Of a DNA stretch of 54,992 bases, positions 34,401 through 45,800 are shown in pieces. The first letter of the stretch is position 1; every line of letters begins with the position of its first letter. The DNA is from CAZPKH01 sp964407165. GTDB lineage: Bacteria > Bacteroidota > Bacteroidia > Bacteroidales > Muribaculaceae. The stretch is from positions 1 to 54,992 of the forward strand of contig CAYOUJ010000011.1 in assembly GCA_964407165.1 (NCBI GenBank), read 5' to 3'. The notes beneath the pieces are model-generated. The model was given only the letters and a program-made list of their open reading frames with translations. It made no database searches and was not told the origin of the DNA. The translations under genes were made by a program, and so were the position numbers.

Positions 34401-37400
34401 GCCAAGATAGTGTGGCGCGGCGACAAGAGCGTCTACGGCTCGTCGAGCAACTGCACCTACACCTGGTACGCCTCCGAAGACCCCACCGACGAAAACAGCT
34501 GGGTGAAGGTGGCCTCTCACACCAACGTCGCCGGCGTGCGCGAGCGCACCGACCACCTGCTGCCCCTCGACGCCGGCTTTGAGTTCAGCCCCACGGCGTA
34601 TTACAAGGTCGACTTCCTCACCTCCTCCGGCACACACCTGACGGACATCGTCGGCCCCGTGAACGTGGTCTATGTCTACGACCGCGCGCAGACCATCGAA
34701 AACACCGCCAAGCACAACTTCGACCCCTACTGCTACCAGACCAACGAATATTATCCCGACGGCTCCGACACCAACACGGGGCACGACCCGCAGAACGCCG
34801 TCAAGACCATGGAGCGCGCCTACGAGCTGCTCGACACCTACGCCGACGGGGGCACCACGCAGACCAACTGCATAGTGGTGATGGGCTACTATTACAACGC
34901 CAACTACCTGGCGCGTGACCGCCGCACCCTCGGTGAGTATGCGCGCCACACCACCCTGACGGGCGCCCAAGGCTCATATATTAAGGGGGGCGCCTGGGGC
35001 TGGGGCGTGGAAGGCGGCGGCGAGACGGCCCTGTCGCTGCAAGCGCCCCTGCGCCTCAGCGACCTCGACATCTACTGCAACTCCAAAACCCGCAACTACA
35101 ACGTATTATACTGCTTCAACCACGACTTCACCGTCGACGAAGGGGTGCGCATGGTGCACTTCGTCAACATGGCCGGCACCTCCTCGGGCCTCGACAACAA
35201 TGTCTACGCCCCCAACTTCACCCTCGTCATCGGCCGCATCAACGACAACACCGACATGACGCTCCCCGGCAACGAGATAAGTTACGCCGAAAACGTCGAT
35301 GAAAACTGCACCACCGTGGTGCTCCGCTCGGCCGGCTACGGACGCATCATCGTCGGCGCCCGCAACACGGGATTTCAGTGGACGGCCAAGAACACCTTCG
35401 CCTCCCCCACCAACCCCGCGCGCGTCAACATGACCATCGACATACGCTGCGACAACGGCGACATGACGCAGTATGCGCCCCATTGGGAGGGGAAGGATGG
35501 CGACAACAACACTGTGATGCCCTGCAACACCAACATCGGCGTGATAGTGGGTGGCCAGACCGACGGCTCGATCTATGCCGACATGGTGGTGAGCCTCCAC
35601 AACGGCACCATCGCACGCTACGCCGCCGGCAACATCACCTACTCGCGCCAGCTGGGTCCGCATGACTCCTTCTTCGGCTCTACCGTGCTCAACATCTACG
35701 GCGGCACCATCGAGCAGCTCTTCGGCGGGTGCATCGGCCGCTGGGCCAGTGCGTCGCCGAGCACCGACCAACTCGAGGGCTATATGTACGGCCGCTCGGT
35801 CATCAATCTCTGGGGAGGCACCGTGGGCAACCGCAGCAAGGGCGGCTACAACCTCTACGCCGCCGGCGCCGGCTGTGTCACCGGCATAGGTCACGACTGG
35901 AGCTACGAACGCTCCGGCGAGGGCGCCCGCACATACACCCCCGACCAATACGTACCCTACTACGACGCCTCCGGCTCGCTGCAGTACGGCGACTACCTCA
36001 CCGCCACCGCCGCGGGCAACTCCTTCCCCCGCATACAGCTCTACGACCCCGTCAAGCAGGAGTTCGGCGAATACCTGCATCTCGACAGCACATACGTGGA
36101 GGTGAACCTCTACGGCGGCACCGTCAACGGCGACATCTACGGCGGCGGATACGGATATTCCACCTCGCTCGACTATGACCGCGTGCCGGGACGCGTGCTC
36201 GACAACGGCGACTTCATGGCCCTGGCGGGCGTGCTCTACGGCGACGCCTACGTGCGCCTGCTCTCCGACCCAAACGGTGGCACCCCCGTGACCGTCAACG
36301 GCCACATCTACGGCGGCGGAGCGGGCGACCTGACGTACATCACCAAATGTAACGGCGCCAAGTATAACACCAACTACGCCTACGACTTCTCTTGCATCGC
36401 CCAGGTGTTTGGCAACACCACCGTGGTCATCGAAGACGGCACCGTCACCGGCAACGTCTTCGGCGGCGGCCGCGGCGTCGAGGGATACCCGGAGATGGGC
36501 AACACCTACGGCAACGCCACGGTCACCATGACCGGCGGCGAGGTGCAGGGCAACATCTACGGCGGCCCGCAGTTCTCCGACATCTGCTCATACACCGAGG
36601 ACGGCCAGACCTACGGCGGCAACGCCACGGTCACCATCACCGACGGCACGATAGGCAACTGTGTCTTCGGCGGAGGCCTGGGCACGGCAGACTATACCGA
36701 CCTCGAGGGCAACCTCGTCGCAGGCACCGCCTCAAACATCACCGGCGACGCCACGGTAAACATCTTCGGCGGCCAGTTCTCCAACGAAGCCAACGACGCC
36801 GGCGGCGACCTGAAGAATTTCAACATCTACGGCGGCGGCTACCGCAACTGCACCGTCGGCGGCAACACATACGTCACCCTCACCTCGGCGCCGTTGGTGT
36901 TTGAGGAGAGCCTCGGCGAGGAGTCGTTCAGCACGCTGTTCAACGACATCACCGTGCGCCGATTCTGCGTCTACGGCGGCGGCTGGGGACAGCAGACCCT
37001 GGTCAAGGGCGACGCCAACGTCCATATCAACATCTCCGAGGAGACCTTAGGACGCACCGTCACCGCCCCCACCATCGACGGCATCAGCAACATAGTCTAC
37101 TATCAGACGCTCTTCGACGTGGCCGGCGGCGGCTATAACGGCGACATCGGCTACTGGGCCGACGCCTCCGGCACCCCCGTCACCTCCGCCACCCCCCTGG
37201 GCGAATATAACTACGTGGGCGGCAACGTGCACATCGAGATCGAGGGCGCGCCGTTCATACGCAAGGTGATCGGCGGCGGCTTCTACGGCCAGTGCAACAA
37301 CACGGAGATGTATGTCCGCGAGGGCACCATCAACGAGATCTACGGCGGCGCCCTGATGGGCTACGTGCATAACAACGCCCGCATGCACATCGGCTCGCGC

Positions 37401-39869
37401 TCGGTGGAGAAGACCGACTCGGCCGCGGTGGCCGCACGCAACGCGCGCCTGTTTGTCACCGGCAACATCTACGGCGGCAACGACGTCAAGGGCATCGTGG
37501 GCACCGTCTTCTGGGTCGACGAGTTTGCCGGTATGCCCGGCGAGGGGTATGAGAGCACCGACGGCGGCCCGCTCTACTGCGCCGACGTGGCCGACCGCGA
37601 CGACAAGGGCGTGACCATGAGCCTCAACGGCGGCATCGTCAAGGGCAACGTCTACGGCGCCGGCAACGGCCATTACCGCGGCTACTACGTGCCCGGGTGG
37701 GCGCGCTACGGCGAAGGCCCCGACCGGCAGTACCGAAAGGTGCTACTGCCCGGCAAGACCCCGGGGAGCACCGCCGAGAGCGACTACGGCAAGGTATACC
37801 GCTCCCGCCCGATGGTCGGCAAGGTGACCATGCACATCAGCGGCAACAGCGCCGACGACCGCGTCACCGTCATGGGCGACGTCTTCGGCGGCGGCCGCTC
37901 ATGCACCATCGGCCAGTGGAACACCGTGCTGCCCTACGAAGACCCGCGGAGACTGTCGAAAGGCGGCTTCCTGCACGTCAATTTCGGCTCGCACGTCACC
38001 GTCGGCGGCTCGGTCTACATGGGTTCGGAGGGTGACGGCTTCGACGAGGGCAACGTGGTGCCCGAGGGCATCGACCTCAGTTCATTCGACGGCACCAAGA
38101 CGGCCGACCTCGACCGCATGGGCGCCGTGGCCTACGACCACTGGTATTATGACCGCGACCGCCTCTGCTACCTCCCCGGCTACCCGGCCCCGGGCAAGAC
38201 CGACGGCAACTTCGGCATGTACGGCGAGCACCAGTTGCGGGGCTACGTCAAAAACATCGAGATGAACGGCGACGTCGAGCTGACGTTCTATAACATGCCC
38301 TTCGTCACCGACGCCGAGGGCAACCCCGTGTGGGAGGACGGCCACGTGCTGCGCAAGCGGTGGGTGCCCGGCGAGCAGGCTGTGTCACTCTACGACGCCA
38401 CCGACATACAGTTTACCAACTTCTACGGCGGCGGCTCCTGCGGGTCGATGACCAACAACAGCGTGATGTGGTGGGACTACACCCTCAACGGGCCTATTGA
38501 CGACCCGACGGCCCCGGCCTACACCGGCCACGAGCTGGAGCAAGAGGGCGCCATCTACCGCTACGCGCTGCCTCAGGGCGTCACCATCCTCGACCGTGTG
38601 GTGGGCGGCTCTGAGATGGCCACCAACCGCGTCTATCCCTTCACCTCAAGCCTCTGCACCGCCTTCGACAAGACGGGCGAGCCGTGGTACACCTTCGAGG
38701 GGGGCATGGTAACCCACGCCTCATACGACTATTACCTGATAGTCTACAACGACATCAACGGCACCGACACCAGCACCCTCACCGACGACATGTATGAGTC
38801 GGTCAAGAGCCACACCGGAGCCTATACGCTCAAAGACGGCACGGTCATCTACCCGATGCTCTACAGCGCGACCAACCCCGCCTTCCCCAACGCCGCCCAC
38901 CTGAGCAACCGGCGCTACGCCCTGGCCTACACGGCCGACGGAGGCGCCTATTGCGGCGCCCGCGAGAGCCGCGGCGAATACACCGTGCTCAAGCTCACCG
39001 TCCGCAGCAACTTCGACCCTCAGCCGGGCGAGCAAGACGCCGACCCGACATGGGACAGCGACGTGATTGACGCCGAGCACTTCATACACTACGGCGGCGT
39101 GGTCTACGGCGGCTGCTTCGAGAGCGGCGTGACGCAGGGCGACGTCGTGGTCACCGTCTCCTCAAACCTCATCGGCGAGCACCTCAGCGCCGAGCATAGC
39201 GACACCTTCGGCCAGATATCGCGCCTGGAGCACAACATCGGCCGAGTCTTTGGCGGCGGCTACGGCGCCGACAGCCGCGTCGACGGCAACACGTACGTCA
39301 ACCTGCTGCGCAACTTCGTGGGCATGAACGTGTTCGGCGGCGGCTGCGAGGGCGACGTCAACGGCACCGCCAACGTCAAGTACATGGGCCGCGAGGATGT
39401 GTCATACGTCTTCGGCGCCATCTACGGCGGCGGCCTGCGCGGCCGCGTGGGCATACCGCTGGGCCAGGAGGGCGCGACCCCCGTGGCCACCAACGTGCGC
39501 CTCTACAGCGGCAACGTCGACGAGGTCTACGGCGGCGCCTGCCTCGGCGACCTCTACGGACGCACCAACGTGGAGCTGTGCGACCAGGTGTACACCGACG
39601 AAGACTTTGACCACTTCAATTACACCAAGATGCTCTACGACGGCGCCGGCATCGAAGACTGGGCCGGCGCACGCCTGATAGCCGGCACCGTGTTCGGCGG
39701 CAACGACATCTCCGGCAACATCTATCCGCAGCCCGCAGCCTACACCGGCACGAGCGAGACCCTCAAGGCCCGCGCCGCCCTCACCACATATATATGTGCA
39801 CGAGGTGCAGGGCGACCCGGGCGCCTCCTCCGGCTCCGGGGGCTCCCCCAAGCCGCGCCGCGAGGGTGA
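31419..39869 (+). CDS. Giant surface protein, 5' part (frame broken at about 39792)
   Basis: 2,816 codons, of which the first about 2,791 are genuine. A signal peptide (MSVKKSIRKSIILSIMLLGA, cut after AHA) is followed by a GLUG-like segment (GTADDPYQIWTGADLYYL, then FGATYDGRGCTISNA). Beta-rich domains come next. From about residue 1,300 there is a long repeat region with a recurring turn of the type NIYGGG or VFGGG followed by a G-[NT]-V-T strand, the pattern of a right-handed beta-helix. More than twenty such turns are visible. After ARAALTTY (39789-39791) the frame runs into an unrelated Arg/Gly-rich ending and stops at 39869. The same protein clearly continues in the +1 frame from 39796. 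See the (AT)4 feature. Confidence 0.85.
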   Translation: MSVKKSIRKSIILSIMLLGAVMAHAEAWDGTSISSGLQGSGTADDPYQIWTGADLYYLQQHSDLWTYGHYFVQKDDIDMGDHVLEPIGYGWGTNENCNSLKPFGATYDGRGCTISNAHINWGDCNDANKRAVGFFGFVTGTIKNLRFDAARVTRDAGACTRVGDEIKIGIVAGAVTPDRDNTKTVNLDNIIITNSVIDDGMDAGEADPQHRSYFIGGVVGDISSGFGTYSTIGSTSRGSVSIHNIYADFDVNMPGTTRSGVGSSQSMQYNIGGVVGRMRRGKYMDLPTSTFYTGTVKAPLATISPLIGHSRATGNSDKTAMTQGFAWEVITPDAQNTQSPTTMVISSDVIEVNNVTVYPARERLFGNYSIYDSAVGDVVSITGDYPLAASTRYGMRTLDERTQSEITFTYNDPLSMRAWQGVSHGTYVDVNTGAGRLTVQNMLNTNNTDSIVRFAWDETGSVMQFVVDASLTLSRPKLHTFMLSVENYRSSNTYKYEWTVTKTDGTADTFDCLSTDGSRTVRGYTVAPERGGCYITLPDEMTAYKALSVVLYDGNGNALCDLSRTIDAIEADIERGVGADASGSLDHYVLRPFVKVGDKSYTVDDEMMDGVTATWEILENGTYIPLSTSSYAATHADPDSRCAYVKQGYVGTVRTRIYDTEIAGSQYLLYSNGNEYYEVNIQPLHVAITMMEYNPSKLDSITFKAADYFTGSKGYDIQDSTKKGYHTSDTDQGHGSIVWSDGTVKYLTADNLLGTLDDTNVLPLVFKATIVDQFGNNWLTADNKSQWRIQWSYRIPGDGTMLAAGTTVPIGATVRPGATFPEGSYWASTGTPLTDAERVITVKTVLPDSIKLGGNMPDPERCSENYDYAANDGYNLVNGSFDPTASATDWGLPDAVTGSHIDWLGDYWRLHGTSDTNFSTDRYGEYRVDNDGLCLVIHPNLLHCTSAFWVRARLYNVAGDPLGENPGETVIEFNQLAVDFDRTRDADGAVTDYTAKIVWRGDKSVYGSSSNCTYTWYASEDPTDENSWVKVASHTNVAGVRERTDHLLPLDAGFEFSPTAYYKVDFLTSSGTHLTDIVGPVNVVYVYDRAQTIENTAKHNFDPYCYQTNEYYPDGSDTNTGHDPQNAVKTMERAYELLDTYADGGTTQTNCIVVMGYYYNANYLARDRRTLGEYARHTTLTGAQGSYIKGGAWGWGVEGGGETALSLQAPLRLSDLDIYCNSKTRNYNVLYCFNHDFTVDEGVRMVHFVNMAGTSSGLDNNVYAPNFTLVIGRINDNTDMTLPGNEISYAENVDENCTTVVLRSAGYGRIIVGARNTGFQWTAKNTFASPTNPARVNMTIDIRCDNGDMTQYAPHWEGKDGDNNTVMPCNTNIGVIVGGQTDGSIYADMVVSLHNGTIARYAAGNITYSRQLGPHDSFFGSTVLNIYGGTIEQLFGGCIGRWASASPSTDQLEGYMYGRSVINLWGGTVGNRSKGGYNLYAAGAGCVTGIGHDWSYERSGEGARTYTPDQYVPYYDASGSLQYGDYLTATAAGNSFPRIQLYDPVKQEFGEYLHLDSTYVEVNLYGGTVNGDIYGGGYGYSTSLDYDRVPGRVLDNGDFMALAGVLYGDAYVRLLSDPNGGTPVTVNGHIYGGGAGDLTYITKCNGAKYNTNYAYDFSCIAQVFGNTTVVIEDGTVTGNVFGGGRGVEGYPEMGNTYGNATVTMTGGEVQGNIYGGPQFSDICSYTEDGQTYGGNATVTITDGTIGNCVFGGGLGTADYTDLEGNLVAGTASNITGDATVNIFGGQFSNEANDAGGDLKNFNIYGGGYRNCTVGGNTYVTLTSAPLVFEESLGEESFSTLFNDITVRRFCVYGGGWGQQTLVKGDANVHINISEETLGRTVTAPTIDGISNIVYYQTLFDVAGGGYNGDIGYWADASGTPVTSATPLGEYNYVGGNVHIEIEGAPFIRKVIGGGFYGQCNNTEMYVREGTINEIYGGALMGYVHNNARMHIGSRSVEKTDSAAVAARNARLFVTGNIYGGNDVKGIVGTVFWVDEFAGMPGEGYESTDGGPLYCADVADRDDKGVTMSLNGGIVKGNVYGAGNGHYRGYYVPGWARYGEGPDRQYRKVLLPGKTPGSTAESDYGKVYRSRPMVGKVTMHISGNSADDRVTVMGDVFGGGRSCTIGQWNTVLPYEDPRRLSKGGFLHVNFGSHVTVGGSVYMGSEGDGFDEGNVVPEGIDLSSFDGTKTADLDRMGAVAYDHWYYDRDRLCYLPGYPAPGKTDGNFGMYGEHQLRGYVKNIEMNGDVELTFYNMPFVTDAEGNPVWEDGHVLRKRWVPGEQAVSLYDATDIQFTNFYGGGSCGSMTNNSVMWWDYTLNGPIDDPTAPAYTGHELEQEGAIYRYALPQGVTILDRVVGGSEMATNRVYPFTSSLCTAFDKTGEPWYTFEGGMVTHASYDYYLIVYNDINGTDTSTLTDDMYESVKSHTGAYTLKDGTVIYPMLYSATNPAFPNAAHLSNRRYALAYTADGGAYCGARESRGEYTVLKLTVRSNFDPQPGEQDADPTWDSDVIDAEHFIHYGGVVYGGCFESGVTQGDVVVTVSSNLIGEHLSAEHSDTFGQISRLEHNIGRVFGGGYGADSRVDGNTYVNLLRNFVGMNVFGGGCEGDVNGTANVKYMGREDVSYVFGAIYGGGLRGRVGIPLGQEGATPVATNVRLYSGNVDEVYGGACLGDLYGRTNVELCDQVYTDEDFDHFNYTKMLYDGAGIEDWAGARLIAGTVFGGNDISGNIYPQPAAYTGTSETLKARAALTTYICARGAGRPGRLLRLRGLPQAAPRG
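39785..39798 (+). other. Frameshift at an (AT)4 palindromic tract in the giant surface protein
   Basis: CACATATATATGTG is a perfect 14-bp palindrome containing (AT)4 at 39788-39795. With (AT)2 the reading would run TTY-VHEVQ; with (AT)5 it would run TTY-IYVHEVQ. Both join the upstream and downstream frames, whereas the present (AT)4 does not. This may be slipped-strand variation, a true inactivating mutation or a sequence error. Confidence 0.75.
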
Positions 39870-42800
39870 GAAAGAGCCGGCAAATCCCGGCAAGGACACC
39901 CCCGGCGCCTCCAACGGCTATAACGGATTTCCTCTCATCGGCAATCTCTACGGCGGCTCAAACGGCAACTACGGCGGCGACCACCACGGCATGGACTACT
40001 ACCCGGCATACAAGGTGAAGCTTGCCACCGGCATCGGCAACCGCATCGACAGCCTCGACCTTAGCAAGGACAACGGCGGCGCCGCCTTCCCCGTGCCCCA
40101 CGTCGAGAGCGCTTACATCGACATCCGCGGCGGCACGATGGTCAACGTCTACGGCGGCGGCGACATGGCCACCGTCACCGGCCGGACCACCCTGAGTGTC
40201 AACTATGCCGCCGAAGACAGCATCATGCGCGCCCGTGCGGGCTTCGACGGCACGGAGGCGCTGCTGAGGGTGTGGAACACCTTCCACCTCACCGCCGACG
40301 AGCAGATAGAGGAGGTGACCGCCACCAGCGTGGCCGACCCATCGACGCCTACCATATTCAAATATCACATCTACCGAATATTCGGCGGCAACAACCAGGC
40401 CGACATGGCCATACAGCCCACGTGGAACCTCGTCAGCGGCCACCTGGGCAGCGTCTACTCCGGCGGCAACTTCGGCCGCATGACCTACTATGACGCCTCC
40501 ACGGGAGTGCCCACAGGCCTGACGCTGCGCATCGACAGCCCCGACTTCCACGCCGACGCCGTGTTCGGCGGCGGCCGCGTCGGCGACATCGAGCCGGCTG
40601 TCACCGGCACACCCGGCGACGCGTTCTATGGCGCCACGCTCGAGATAAACCGCGGCGTCATCGACCACGTCTACGGCGGCAACGACGTCAGCGGCAACGT
40701 CTCCTACGGCTCGCGCGTGAAGATCACCGGTGCCATAAGCGGCGACGTATATTGCGCCGGCAACGGCAACTACCGCTACCAATACGACCCCGAGCTGACC
40801 ACGGGCAACATCACCGAGGCTTACGACAGCATCTACGGCGGCCGCTACTTCATACTACCGCAACTGGCGGGCTACGGCGACGACGACCCGACCGACGCCG
40901 AGCGCATCCTGGCTATCAACGCCTACCGCCCCAACGTGCAGCGCGCCTACCTGACCATCGCCGGCGTCGAGGGTCAGCAGGCTTTCGTCCGCGGCAACGT
41001 ATACTGCGGAGGCAACTCGTCGACCGTCAACGGCGACCTCAACTATGAGAACACCGGCGACATACGCTTTGAGATCGGCGACTACGTGGTGCTCAACGGC
41101 GTCTTCCTCGGCTCAAACGGCGAGAGCCTCATCGACCCGGAGATGATGGGCGTCACCGAGCGCCTCAACGGCATAGTCCTCTCCGATGGAAACGACCTGA
41201 AGACCACCTCGACAGACCCCATAGACCCCTCCAACAAGGAGTATTATCCGGCGCTGCTCGACCTGTATATGCGCGCCGTGGAGACCACGGGACTGCCGCG
41301 CGACTTCACCCTCTCGCCCACGCTCAAGGAGGCATACATCGGCGACTTCTACGTCGGCGGCAACAGCGGCTCGATGCTCACCGACCGCACCATCTCGCTG
41401 ACGTTCCCGTATAACCTCGTCATATTCAACCGCATAGTCGGCGGCTCAAACAGCGCCAACGTGACATACCGCGGCGTGACGCACGTGGGCGGACTCACCA
41501 CCCCGCTGAGCACCGACGTCGATCCTGTGACCGGCGAGCGGCTTTACACCGACAAGGTCTACCTGCAGGTGCGCAGCCAGTTCCGGCCCCTGAAGATGCT
41601 CTATCCCGCCGAGGCTGACGACTACCGGTCGATAGCCATGGTGCCCGACCTGTCGCAGGAGGGCAACGACCTATACTTCCCCGAAGGGAAGTGCAACGTC
41701 TTCGGCGGATGCTACAACTCCGGCAAGACGGTGGGCAACATCCACGTCGACCTCTACTCCGACCTGGTCAAGGAGTATGACGCGGCCACCCTGGCCGAGG
41801 ACGTGGCCCTGCTCGAGAAATACTTCGCCGACCGTCTGCAGGGCATCGACCTGTCGAGCCTCGACATGTCGAAGCAGCGCATCATAGTCAACGGCATCGA
41901 CAAGCTGCAGCGCCGCTCCTTCGCCCTCGTCGGCGGCGGCTACGGCGCCGCCACGGAGGTGCGCGGCGACATCAAGCTCCACCTGCTCCCCGGCAAGTTC
42001 CACCCCGACTGGACGGAGGGCGACGACACCAGCCCCTCGGCGGCTACCGTCTTCGGCGGCTCGCAGCTGGGCAAGGTGGTAGGCAACACGGAGATAGCCG
42101 TGCGCGACGGCATGGTGCTCTCAAACCTCTACGGCGCCTCCGAGGCCTCGACACTCTACGGCTCCACGCAGGTGATAGTCGGCTGGCCCCACTATTACGT
42201 CTGCCAGAAGCGCGGGCACTACAAGCTGCGCCGCACCGACACCATCAGCCGCGCCGCCGTCAATGGCTGGACCAACTCTGACGACGCCTCCAAGAGCGCT
42301 GTGCTCCGCGACATCTGGCTCCGCGAGGGGGAGTACGTCTCCGTCAACGTCGCCGAGGCCATCGACACCGACTCCATCGACTCCTATACCGGCAACTTCG
42401 CCGACTACTTCAAGTTGGTCGACGACGACACCCCGCAGGAGTATGCCGCGCACAACAACTCCCCCTACATACAGTTCCACGACATCACCTGGGACGACAT
42501 CGACATCTACATAGGCAACGGCAACAGCCGCCGCGACGGCCGTGACGAATACTTCGCCCACGGCAACATTTACGGCGGCGGGTTCATCACCTCCACCTCG
42601 ACGGTATCCCTGGCCGGCCAATACACCGTGCAGAAATACCGCGGCACCAACCTCAACGACCCGCTCGACGCCGGCTATGGCGGCAACTCCACCATCCTCA
42701 TCTGGGACAACCCGGAGAACCGCAACCCGCGCAACGTCGTGGGGCAGGCGGCAGGCTACAGTGAGTATCTCGACAGCGAAAGCGGCTCGGGCAGCGGCGC

Positions 42801-45800
42801 CATCGTCAAAGACCATATCACCATCGGCACCGGCCACTATGTCGCCGTGAGCGTCTACAAGGGTATGGACGTCATGGGCAAGTATCGCTTCGTCTTCGCC
42901 GCCGACGGCCGCTATGACGACCCGAACGGCTCGGGACAGAAGGGCAACTACGTGCACCAGTCGAGCCACATACTCACCGCCGACGACCCGCTGCTGCAGG
43001 AGACGTTCTATGAGATCGAGAGCGACGGCGGCATCTACGGCGGCGGCCGCAAGGTCTACGTCGAGGGCTTCCGCTCGTGCGACCTCGCATATTACGGCTA
43101 CGCCGACTACTCTCCGCAGTATCCCAAGCTGCTCAACACCGCCCAGCGCCTCGACCTGCTCAGCGTCACCGACTGCTGCCTCTTCCTCGAGGGCGCCAAC
43201 GACTTCGCCACCAACAGCTACGACGCCACCAACTATTCGCTCACGCGCATCGGCGAGCTGAAGATGGTGTCGTCGATACCCTCCACCGAGGCCCTGCAGC
43301 CCGGCTCGCGCGACACCGAGTCAGGCCTCTACAACATACTCCACCTGGAGCCGCGCACGCGCAACTACATAGCCTTCTTCCACGACGTGCTCTATGTGGC
43401 CGCGCTGACCTCGTCGGAGAGCTTCGACCAGGCATTCCGCGGCGCCAACGGCGAGTTTTATGACACCGGCGACTTCACCACCGGCGTCGGCGACGACCTG
43501 GCGCACGCCAAGGGCACTGTCAGCGCCACCGACGACTATGTGGAGCTGCCCGCTGCCTTCAGCTACCGCGCGTACAAGCAAAACCGCATCGAGAACTATT
43601 ACGCCAACCGCGACCTCGACACAGACACCCACCAGGACATCAAGCAGCTGACCTCCCTGGAGTTTGACCAGCGCAACATCGGCACCGCGGCCAACATGAT
43701 CGGCATCAACAACGGCTACACCCTCAAGATACAGGGCGCCGTCATCGACGAGGCCAACCAAGACCAGATCTATTACGGACCCGTCACCGGCGTGTTTGAG
43801 ATCAAGCTGATGACCCTCGCCACCGACGAGGGCGGCGGCTATATCTACGCCCTCAACATGCACGAAGACCCCAACCACTTCCTCGAGACCACGGGCAACT
43901 TCGTCTTCCCCGGCGCCGCCTACAAGACCACCGGCGACGACAAGGGCAAGTATAACTACGTCTACGACGACTGCTTCCCCATGGGCTCCGGCTGGGATTC
44001 CTACTACAAATGGAGCGGCAGCAGCACCTCGATGGGGCCGCGCAAGGTGACCGCCGTCGACGCCGGCCACGGCGACTGCAACACCCTCGAGGAGGTGCAC
44101 TACTGGTATGTCAACGGCACAAACTATTATTATAATGTGACGCTGACGGCCTACACCTACAACGGCTCCCAGAGCTTCACCCTCAACAACTACGATGACC
44201 TCATCTACCTCTACGGCGTCACCAACGGCACCAAGCTGACGCTCAAGGGCATGACCTGGGAGCCGCAGACCGACGGCTATGACTCCGACATACAGCATTA
44301 CGCATCCACTAACGGCGCATACGACCGCGACTACCGGCTCTACCTCACCGTCGACGGCACACCGTCGGACGCACACGCCTCGTCGGCAAACGGCTACGCC
44401 GTGATGCTCCACCGCGGCGACTACGACGCCGACACGGACACCTACGCCGACGCCGTGGCCCGTGCAGCCTCCGTCGACAACAACTATACCAATACCACCG
44501 AAAGCCCCAACAAGCCGTTGCTGGGCATCTCCCTGTTTGACTACGTCGACAACTCCGGCTCGGCTTATTACGCCGCCCATCTCAGCCAAGACGAGAAGGT
44601 GCGCATACAGCTAAACGCCCAGCCCGAGGGCACGGAGTTTAACTACACCGTCAACCTGACCATCCGCTATCTGCTCGGCCCCTCAGTCACCGGCAATCCG
44701 GTCATCGAGAACGACGCCCTGCCCGGCGAATACATCTACGCCAACGACTTCGGCGTCACCGTCGAGCTTGACGACGAAAACATGGCCGTGACAGAGCGCA
44801 ACTGGTACATACTCGACCCGCGCTATGACGTGACTGACAACACCGTGGTGCGCAACGTCATCAAGGCCCTCAGCACCCCCGGCGGTGCCACGGCCGTGGC
44901 CGAGTGCGTCAACGCGGATAAGTTCTCCGGCGACTGCCAGGTGCACATCCCCGCCTACCTCTATCGCGACGGGTGGAACCTCGTATACGAGGTGGTGGCA
45001 AACAACATACCGCTGTACATCACTCCGGCGACGCCGCCCGAGGGTAGCACCCTGCGCGAGCGCCTGCAGGTGCACAACTATCACCGCATGCGCCCCACCG
45101 ACGGCAACACTGACGTGCTCGTCGACCTGCAGCCCACCGCCGGCGCACGCATCTACATCGAGGATGACAAGGATCTCGAGTACTTCCTGCGCACGTGGCT
45201 GCCCGACAGCTGCTCGCGCGACTATTCCCGCGTGCGCCACGCCCCCGGCGGCGAGGCCGTATGCCCGCAGTATGCCGACTCTGTCTACGTCTTCCTCATG
45301 GCCGACGTCAAGATGCCCGCGGGCATGACCAAGGCGGAGGTCGAGGGGCTGCGATTCCGCGGCACCTTCCACGGCCGCGGCCACTCGATAGACATGGGCG
45401 ACAACCTGCTCTTCCTCGGCTACAACGAGGGCTGCTTCTATAACACCGGCTTCATAAGCCGCACCGACAAAGACGCCGCCGTCTTCAGCTGGAACGGCAC
45501 CACGGAGCGCCGCGGCAAGATCGAGAGCTGCTTCTTCTACAACACCGAAGCCATCTCCAGGGGCGTCCTCGTCGCAAACCGCGGCATGGGCGACATCTAC
45601 AACTGCTTCACCACCTCCGACGCCGACTCCCGCGAGTATGCCGACGGTCTGGTGGTGGCCACGCGCGACGAGTTTGAGTATGGCGAGGTGGCCTACAACC
45701 TCAACCACTTCTACCTCAAGAAGCGCTACAACCTCGCCACCGGCACCGCCGACGGCGACCTCGTGGCGCCCATCAACGACGACTATCGCGACGGCTCATA

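Noticed and set aside
39796..39798. GTG as a genuine start of a separate downstream giant protein
   Set aside because: No signal peptide, promoter or ribosome-binding site is present, and the upstream frame ends in nonsense at the same point. A frameshift in one gene explains both.
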